The position numbers and the translations under genes were made by a program. From the NCBI GenBank assembly GCA_020740775.1, contig JAHEWK010000012.1, forward strand, positions 124,001 through 188,000: a stretch of 64,000 bases of DNA. The letters run 5' to 3'. Below the pieces are notes generated by a model. It was given only the letters and a program-made list of their open reading frames with translations. It searched no databases and was not told the DNA's origin. Source of the DNA: Ilyonectria destructans. Taxonomy: Eukaryota > Ascomycota > Sordariomycetes > Hypocreales > Nectriaceae. Shown piece by piece: positions 57,268 through 64,000 of this stretch; positions within the stretch are counted from its first letter, which is position 1; each line of letters begins with the position of its first letter.

Positions 57268-59178
57268 TCAGCCAGTCTTCTTCTTCTTCTTGGGTCTCTC
57301 TTCCTGTTCCTGCTCCTCTTCCTCCTCATCACCCTCGTCGTCATCGTTGTTCACACCGCTGTCAGCATCACTGCCAGAGCCAGAACTCTCGTGGTCGCTG
57401 TCAAATTCCTCCGCCACGTCGCTGTCGCTGTCGGCCTGGAAGTCTTCGTCGACACTCTCCTCATCCTCGTCGGCAGAGCCTCGGTCAGCCTTGGCCCCGA
57501 CAACCTCGTCTTCAGAATCGTCCATATCCTGCTGGCGCAGGGCGGCGGCTAGCATGTTGGCATCCTCGTCGATCTCGTTCTTAACCCGCAGGCCCTTGAG
57601 CTTGAAGAAGCTCTCGAGAGCCTTAAGATCCTCACGACTAATGTTGCTGAACTGAGACGAACCAGCGCCGTTCTTGAGAAGGACAGTGATGTCAAAGGTG
57701 GAGAGGGCGGAAACAGCGCCGCTGACACGGGAGAAGGTGACAGACTGGGTCTGCTCGTAGGCGATGTATGTGGCGGGCTTGGGGACGAACATGAAGGCCT
57801 TTTCCAGGCAGTACAGGGAACCCTCGCTGGCCTTGATGGAACACTTGATGCCGTATTGGTTTCGGTGTCTGCACACGAATTAGTATAGGACAAAGGTGGA
57901 AAAGGGGCTGACGATGCATACGTGATGAAGTCCTTGGCAGGGGACGAAATCTTCTTGTTGGCCAGGCCACGGAAGATCTTGGCCACGACGTGGTGCAGGG
58001 GCTCCTCGTAATGGGGCTCTAGCTTATCCTGGTACTTGCTCTTGAGCTCTTCCTCGTTGAGGTTGAGGTCGATTGTCACCTCCTCATCCTTCTTGAACTG
58101 CATCACCACAAAGGGGTAGCGGGTCTGGCCCTGGCGCAGAGGGGGGTCGAGGCCTATGCAGAGCATGCAGTGCGTCTCATCGGGCTTGGGAAGGACCATA
58201 AACTTCTTGATAGCCTCGTACTGGATCTTGTAGTCGTACGTCTTGCCACGAAGGCGGAACGAGGCCTCGTACATGTCGATATCGAAACGACCTCTGGGGG
58301 TGAGATGCAGGACATCCAGGAAGGTGGCAATGGTATCGCCAGCCGTCTCGCCAATCTCAGCCTTGTCGATGAGCGTCTCGTAGAAGAGGGCAGCCGCATC
58401 CTTGACCTCCTCGCCGTTCTCGCTGCCTGCATCCTCACCCTCCGTCTCCTTGCGGGTGGCGGTTCCGGGGATGTAGAAGCGCATCTCGACAAGCTGATCA
58501 CGGCCAGCGGCGGCCTTGGTGCCCTTTGCGCGAGCGCCACCCAGCTGGGGGTTGGCACCAGTGTCGGCGGCGGCGGTCGGGGGTAGGGTCATCTCGACAG
58601 CGACCTCGTTTCGACCGGCAAGGTTGGTGTTGCCAATGTCGGAGTAGGACAGCTCAAAGGCCGGGCGGTTCTGGACGCTAAAAGTGAGCTCCGATTTGGA
58701 GAACTCGGCCTTGCCCCAGTTCCAGCCGCGAAGGGCGTGTTCCTTGTTCTCGAGGGCGGTGCTGTACCAGTTCTTGAACACCTTGGCAAGGCGGTCGTAG
58801 TCCTCCTGCGAGAAGCCGTCCAGCTGAATGATGCCGGAGCTAGCGCGCTGGAGGATCTTGATCTCGTAACCCTTCGCTGCGCGGCTCCATTGCGCGGCCG
58901 CGATGTTGGCGTGGTCGAGGGTGAAGGTGTCGCCGCCGCTGGAGGGCTTCCAGCCGAATCCGGTCTCGGCGAACCTGCACTTGCCGCTCTCCTTGGAGAG
59001 GTCCAAGTAGATGTTGTCGAAGCTCTCACTGCGATGGACGGGCCATGGTTAGCTGGGTGCTGACGGCGGACAATCGCCACAGCCTGTCTGGTCTTGCCTG
59101 GTCTGGCCATGGTTGCGGTCGCTGTGACGACGGGGAAACAGAAATTGGGCATCGGAGGGTAACTCACATTGCAGTCAT
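57268..59178 (-). CDS. POB3: FACT complex subunit Pob3 (SSRP1-like), three exons
   Basis: Reading down the minus strand, exons 59178-59168, 59028-57922 and 57868-57268 give 572 residues. With Spt16 it forms FACT, which reorganises nucleosomes during transcription and replication. The N-terminus MTAIESFDNIYLDLSKESGK is followed by the SSRP1 domain (ETGFGWKPS, IKILQRASSGIIQLDGFSQE, RGWNWGKAEF). The middle PH-like domains include LRGKTYDYKIQYEAIKKFM, VLPKPDETHCMLCIGLDPPL and KDFITHRNQYGIKCSIKASE. The tail is long and acidic (about 480-560) and ends in KKKKKTG. No HMG box follows, as in fungal Pob3. The first coding exon is only 11 nt; its splice (GTGAGT...TCGCAG) is chosen because it yields the conserved ESFDNIYLD. 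Confidence 0.94.
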
Positions 59179-60014
59179 GGCGACGGCGGAGCTTCAAGAG
59201 CCAGATGTAGACGGGGAGATGGAGGGGGTGGTGAGAGGAGGAAGAGTGGAAGCTCTGTTCTCTCGCCGTTGCGACGAAGATGCGATTAGACCAACTCGAA
59301 ATTTGAGACGTACGTAGAGAGCTTCGCGGTCGGCGCGCCAAAAACACGCGCCACCAGTGCAGCTGGGCTAGCGCGCGACCCCCGTGAACCACTATAACCC
59401 GCCCCGGTACGTACCGCACATGAGCCTGCGGACTGCCGGTCACAGGTGCGAGATACGCCCGTTTGCAGGGGACGCTAGGCGCATGAGCCACTGAGACCGA
59501 GATAGACTCCGCTGGAAGAGGTACCTGCGTGCCTGGCGTCCGCCCCAGTAAATTCGCGGAGAACCGCCAGGCCCCAACGTATCTGAACAGTCGGCGGGTC
59601 ACATGGGCCGCGCTGAGACGTCACGGTATCAGCGGATGCCTGTCTGCAGCCTCTTTAACGAAATGCGTTAGCGCCATGCTCCGACTCTTGTACTTTCAGC
59701 GGCAATCTCGTATAGAAGATACCTCCCCAGCAACTCGGGTTCCATCCCAACAGTTAGGCCGCTTCCGTCTCCAGGCACCTGGATACCTCACTTACGAACC
59801 CTTTCGGCACTGCTCCACTGGCGATAGCGCCCGCGTGCCAGATATGACAACATCGTTGGCTACCCTCCGCCTCTCTCCGTCGCTCCGACTCCGACTCTAG
59901 CCCTCACTCTTCTTTCGCCTCGTCACCACCACGCTCATTCTTCCCCTTCTTCCCCATCACTCCTACTTCTCTCTATACATCTCTTCTGCTGTTCCTGATA
60001 CATCATCATCTCCT
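59179..60014. other. Divergent promoter region Pob3/Atg15
   Basis: This 836-bp region separates two genes transcribed away from each other. The part next to Atg15 (59,900-60,010) is CT-rich. No gene is supported. Confidence 0.55.
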
Positions 60015-61895
60015 ATGGTGCGCCCCGTCATGACATCCCATCTTCCCCGGCCACCCAGCTCGAGGTGCGCCTCAGCCGCCAGAGTTTCCGCGGCGCTGCT
60101 CTTATCATTCCTCGCCTTCACCCCGACTCTCGTCTCCGCCGACAACAGCGCCCGACACTTGAGCGACGAAATCCTGCTGCCTCCGGGCCCAGTCCTCCCC
60201 CCGAATCCCGAGGCCCCCGTACCCGCCGAACACACCTTCTCACTCCGACACATCTTCCACCACGGCACTTACCGGCATCCGGGGCTCCACCGGAAGAGGG
60301 ACGTCGTCCATGAAACCTCAAGAGTGTTCTTAGCCGCCGAGGATGGCTACGATGAACAGGAAATCTTCCAGCTCAAGGCCAAGAGCCGCGCCTCGTCGAT
60401 AGAGCGACTGGTAGACCGGAGGCCTTCCGTCGTAGACCCCATGGTGGCAGAGTCTCGGCGACACGGTTACGCGGCCGTCCTGGATGCATCGGCATGGACC
60501 CTCGACCAAGTCTCGTCGCCTGACATCACCGACAAGGAGACCGTCCTGACCCTTGCCAGGATGACCGCCAACGCCTATGTCGGGAATGACACCGACGCCG
60601 ACTGGGAGGAAGTTGGGCCTCACTTCAACCGCACTGCCGACTTCGGATGGGAGGGCGATGGTCTCCGCGGCCACGTCTATGCCGACGACACCAACTCGAC
60701 AATTGTCATCGGATTGAAGGGCACATCCATGGCCGTCTTTGATGGCGAAGGCACCACCACCAATGATAAGGTCAACGACAACCTCTTCTTCAGTTGTTGT
60801 TGCGCCCAACAGGGACAGTGGACTTGGCATCAAGTCTGCGATTGTGCCACCGACACCTTCACCTGCAACAACACCTGCGTGGTTGACGCGTTGCGAGACG
60901 AGAACCGGTACTACACTGCTGCTCGCGAGCTATTTTCCAACGTGACGGAGCTGTACCCCAATGCCATGGTCTGGCTGACCGGCCACTCGCTTGGCGGAGC
61001 CGTCACCTCGATGCTTGGATTGACTTACGGCCTACCCGTCGTCACCTTTGAGGCTGTCCCGGAGGCTCTCCCAGCTACGAGACTCGGCCTTCCCAATCCT
61101 CCCGGTGCCGACCCAAGGTTCCCTCAAGTGCGCGAGAATACTGGTGCATATCACTTTGGCCACACGGCGGACCCGGTCTACCTCGGCACATGCAACGGAG
61201 CCACGGCTTCATGCTCTTTTGCAGGGTATGCTATGGAGTCAAGGTGCCACACGGGCTTCGAGTGCGTCTACGATGTCGTTGCGGACAAGGGATGGCGAGT
61301 TGGCATCGGTACCCACAGGATTCGATCTGTCATTGATGATGTCATCACCAAATATGATGATGTCCCAGTGTGCCACCGCACCCCAGAATGTCGAGACTGT
61401 GCCCAGTGGAAGATGTATGAGAGCAACGGAACCGACAGCACAACCACGGCGAGCACAACTACAACCAAGACACGGACTCGGACCACTACCTGCAAGACCC
61501 CTGGATGGTGGGGATGCCTTGATCAGTCAACTCCCGGTCCGACTACTACAACTACAACGACTTCGACATCTACATCCACTTGCAAGACTCCTGGTTGGTT
61601 CGGATGCAAGGATCAGACCACGACGGAAACCACAACTTCTGAGTCCAGCGCCACACCAACCACGACTTGCCACACGCCCGGTAGATTCTGGGGTTGTCGG
61701 GATGAAGTCCCTGAGGCAACCAACACCGAGCCTAGCCCTGTTACCCTTCCATCCATGACCGGCTTGCCAACGGCCACGTCTACAGCTCCTTCCAGCGCCT
61801 CGCCTCCAGAGCGCAATTGCCTTCGCCGAAGCTGGTTTGGGTTTTGCAAGGAGTGGGATGGAGAAGAGTTGGAATTCTGGCCGGATGAGATGTAG
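60015..61895 (+). CDS. ATG15: Autophagic/vacuolar lipase Atg15
   Basis: An intronless frame of 626 residues. Atg15 is a membrane-anchored phospholipase that reaches the vacuole by the multivesicular-body route and breaks down autophagic and Cvt bodies. A signal-anchor lies at about 22-41 ([20 protein letters not shown]). The class-3 lipase nucleophile elbow GHSLGG is at 323-328 (Ser325), within [21 protein letters not shown]-glycosylation sequons (NDT, NRT, NST, NVT, NGT) and many cysteines fit a lumenal domain. The last 150 residues are threonine-rich and carry spaced cysteine modules ([38 protein letters not shown]). The ATG at 60015 is used; ATG 60030, five codons later, is an alternative. 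Confidence 0.93.
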   Translation: MVRPVMTSHLPRPPSSRCASAARVSAALLLSFLAFTPTLVSADNSARHLSDEILLPPGPVLPPNPEAPVPAEHTFSLRHIFHHGTYRHPGLHRKRDVVHETSRVFLAAEDGYDEQEIFQLKAKSRASSIERLVDRRPSVVDPMVAESRRHGYAAVLDASAWTLDQVSSPDITDKETVLTLARMTANAYVGNDTDADWEEVGPHFNRTADFGWEGDGLRGHVYADDTNSTIVIGLKGTSMAVFDGEGTTTNDKVNDNLFFSCCCAQQGQWTWHQVCDCATDTFTCNNTCVVDALRDENRYYTAARELFSNVTELYPNAMVWLTGHSLGGAVTSMLGLTYGLPVVTFEAVPEALPATRLGLPNPPGADPRFPQVRENTGAYHFGHTADPVYLGTCNGATASCSFAGYAMESRCHTGFECVYDVVADKGWRVGIGTHRIRSVIDDVITKYDDVPVCHRTPECRDCAQWKMYESNGTDSTTTASTTTTKTRTRTTTCKTPGWWGCLDQSTPGPTTTTTTTSTSTSTCKTPGWFGCKDQTTTETTTSESSATPTTTCHTPGRFWGCRDEVPEATNTEPSPVTLPSMTGLPTATSTAPSSASPPERNCLRRSWFGFCKEWDGEELEFWPDEM

Positions 61896-63854
61896 GGATC
61901 CCAGGAGCTACTCGGGAAATTGGTATTCAACATATAGACCCTTCGGGGATAGGATGTGAGGGTTTGCGATTTCAATGGCAGTTGCGTCCGGAGCAAGCGA
62001 GCTCTGTCGCAGACATGTCTGGCGTTGGACGTTTGGTTAGTTTTTGTCAAGGAAGCGGGATTTCACTTAGGGGATCATATCATATTCCTATTCATACACA
62101 TACACATATAAGCATAGGACGTGACCAGGTGGTCTCGGTTTGGGTTGGATTGGGTTGGATTGGACAGGGGGCGTTAGATTTGATGAGATGAATGGACCAC
62201 CAACGAGAGTGTCTGGTACCGAGTACAGATAGAACTCCCACTCTGGGGAAGTAAGAGAATGACGAAGCCTTGATGCTCGTTTCAAAAACTTATTTGTGAA
62301 TCAGTTCCATATTTTGTAGTATTTGTGATGGTCCCAAGAGTGCCCAGTGTGGTCAAGTAAGCGCCCGAACACACCGACGTCTATCCTGCACTCCCTCGTC
62401 CAAGCTTGGCCGAAACAAGATAACATGTTATACCTGTAATCCTTTTTGCATCACTGGGAGACTCCACTCAAATTGGGAATCTTTGACTTGCGTGTTAGGA
62501 TCCTTGATGGGTATGGGCGTAGGACCTAGACTAAGTATTAGTATCGAATGTTTATGAGCATCAAGTGTATAACTTACGCAAGGATGTTTTATCCTATTCT
62601 GTTAAGTAATACCATGTGACTACTCGGTTGTGTCTACCTGAAACCAGGTTAATTACCATACTCGAGTTGTAAATGTGTTGATCCTCAGTACCTCCAGTCG
62701 GTGAATGTTAACCGGTTAACGAATGCCTGTTTCCTCTCGGTGTAGAGATGTAAAAGGTAACTGTCTCTGGGACTGCCAGTTCCGATGCACGAACCATTGC
62801 GCTAACTTCAGGATCTGGTAAGCTTCAAGTCTAGGTAATGGGTTGAATAAGAGTATTGCTATTTGCACACAGGTACAAGCTTCTTTTCTAAAGCATCAGC
62901 TTGGCTAAGGTAGGTACATATCTGCCTTATGTATAAGGTAGTAACGGGTAGTACTAAAGACCTGCCTTTCTTATTAAATTAGGCCTAATGAATAAAATAA
63001 AATATTATTACTATAAAAATACTAAATATTAGTCTAGAGAAAAATTATTTTCTAGATTGCTCTAGGAGGATATTGTATAATTATTAGTAGGATTAAGAAT
63101 ATAGTTATATGTGCGAATAGCAATACTCTTGAATAAGATACTCACAGCAGCCACCCAAAAAGTAACACGCCCCTCTGGAAGTCGTCCTGGTCTGTGGTCG
63201 GTACAGTTCAGTGTCCGTTGTGTTGATCACATTTAGAGGAATGAAGTTATATATACCTACAATGAGGCTTATTCCTTCAGCTATACCAAGACCTAGTGTC
63301 AGTACAATGCGCTTAATACTGTATTGAATCTGGTGGAGGCTTACGGATTGCTCGTACTTTGTCCTTCTAAACAAATATAGAAAGCTTTTTATTCATACAG
63401 TGACGTCGGATTTATTCGACTGTTGACCGTTTAGAATTAGTGTATCTAAATACCAAAACGAAATTGCAATGGTGCCGGTACTTACCGAAATCTGAGTCGA
63501 CTTGGTCTACATTTGAGAAAAATAAAGTCAGTCCATGAGCTCGTTGATAATCAAAACCTAAGATCTCGATAATGCGCTTACTTCGGCGACAGCAAGGAGG
63601 TTCTTTAGTCGGTTATTTAGTTCTATAGCCAACATCTTCTATCACATAGGGAATGGAAATGGACATCGAAAAGGGATACATACGTCTCTCTTGTTTCTCC
63701 AGAACCACATGAGATTGATATTTAACGAGACTTGTCATGCCTGGACACAAGTTCACAAAGTTCGACAATCTTACTAGTTTCTCCAGTTGCATCCATTGCT
63801 CACTTGTATAGTTTCGCCAACGCCTAGTCCCTTCGACTACTAGGGTCCAGTAGC
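61896..63854. other. AT-rich right-end block
   Basis: From about 62,100 composition shifts to A/T-rich with no long frames. It holds the right copy of the dispersed repeat (62962-63125). Between 63,100 and 63,740 the minus strand shows short coding-like pieces bounded by good splice signals that do not join into one frame. A GGATT/GGGTT simple repeat lies at about 62,140-62,166. No gene is called. Confidence 0.55.
62962..63125 (+). repeat. AT-rich dispersed repeat, right copy
   Basis: This is collinear with 5620-5790. It starts CTGCCTTTCTTATTAAAT, contains TTATTAGTAGGATTAAGA and ends AATAGCAATA. An internal hairpin, TCTAGA ... TCTAGA around an A/T loop (about 63,032-63,056), is present in this copy and not preserved in the left one. 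The two copies differ at many positions. Confidence 0.75.
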
Positions 63855-64000
63855 ATGTACTACTTCGTCACCACCTCACAAGTCCTCTTCTTTTCCGTCG
63901 TCGCCTACTTCTTCTTCATCAGGTGCCTGACTTCCATCACCCAGCTTATCATAGAAAGGCAGTGCGACAGTGGTACCAGGCACTCCTTCAATCCAGTCCA
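63855..64000 (+). CDS. Partial gene start running off the window, membrane-anchored protein
   Basis: From ATG 63855 an open frame of 48 codons reaches the window edge without a stop. Codons end almost always in C or G, unlike the AT-rich DNA just before. The product begins MYYFVTTSQVLFFSVVAYFF, a single hydrophobic anchor (about residues 4-22). It continues with ITQLIIERQCDSGTRHSFNP, a basic/polar stretch. The layout of anchor then charged linker suits a fungal cytochrome P450 N-terminus, but no diagnostic motif is within the window, so the function is open. It is truncated at the 3' side by the window, not by mutation. Confidence 0.45.
   Translation, partial: MYYFVTTSQVLFFSVVAYFFFIRCLTSITQLIIERQCDSGTRHSFNPV

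Noticed and set aside
1..64000. CRISPR array, prophage or bacterial operon
   Set aside because: No spaced direct repeats of that kind; introns and gene families are clearly fungal nuclear.

Overview
The window is nuclear DNA of a filamentous ascomycete. The genes carry short GT-AG introns (mostly 47-110 nt), coding sequence favours C/G in the third codon position, promoters contain CT-rich tracts, and the gene set is fungal (C-5 sterol desaturase, Pob3 without HMG box, Las21, Atg15, DUF2015, DUF2423). The protein sequences and intron layout look like Sordariomycetes, perhaps Hypocreales. That placement is an impression from reading, not a computed result.

Layout. At 2.5-4.7 kb are ERG3 (+) and a small DUF2015 membrane protein (-). 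From about 5.2 to 9.6 kb there is an AT-rich, gene-poor block with eroded coding relics. From 9.8 to 37.3 kb is a dense housekeeping block: RPL28 (+), NAD-malate dehydrogenase (+), TRAPP subunit Trs33 (-), bifunctional purine enzyme Ade5,7 (+), SUMO E3 ligase of the Siz/PIAS family (-), a DUF2423 nucleolar protein (+), GPI ethanolamine-phosphate transferase Las21/Gpi7 (+), condensin subunit Ycg1/CAP-G (-), nucleolar RRM protein Nop4 (+), a gene of unknown function (-) and a NIPA-type magnesium transporter (+). A 7.8 kb gap follows. Then come a CRIB-motif protein (+, 45.2-47.8 kb), a bHLH factor with an SREBP-type basic region (-, 49.3-51.5 kb), a 5.8 kb gap, FACT subunit Pob3 (-) and the vacuolar/autophagic lipase Atg15 (+). 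The right end (62-63.8 kb) is AT-rich again, and a coding-like start runs off the edge at 63,855.

The genes are independent housekeeping and regulatory units, not an operon or a biosynthetic cluster. Several pairs are divergent with compact shared promoters (Siz/DUF2423, Ycg1/Nop4, the unknown gene/NIPA, Pob3/Atg15). Exon-intron structures given here were worked out by hand from splice signals, phase and protein continuity.

I found no convincing undescribed multi-gene system. The observations most worth checking are: an 80-codon ORF that is in frame with the unknown gene at 33-34 kb and separated from it by one TAA; a diverged AT-rich repeat present once near each end of the window; a bHLH gene whose first 20 codons lie behind a 698-nt intron; a likely GC-AG intron and a stop-free in-frame intron in the Siz/PIAS gene; and the very large empty intervals beside the two regulatory genes.
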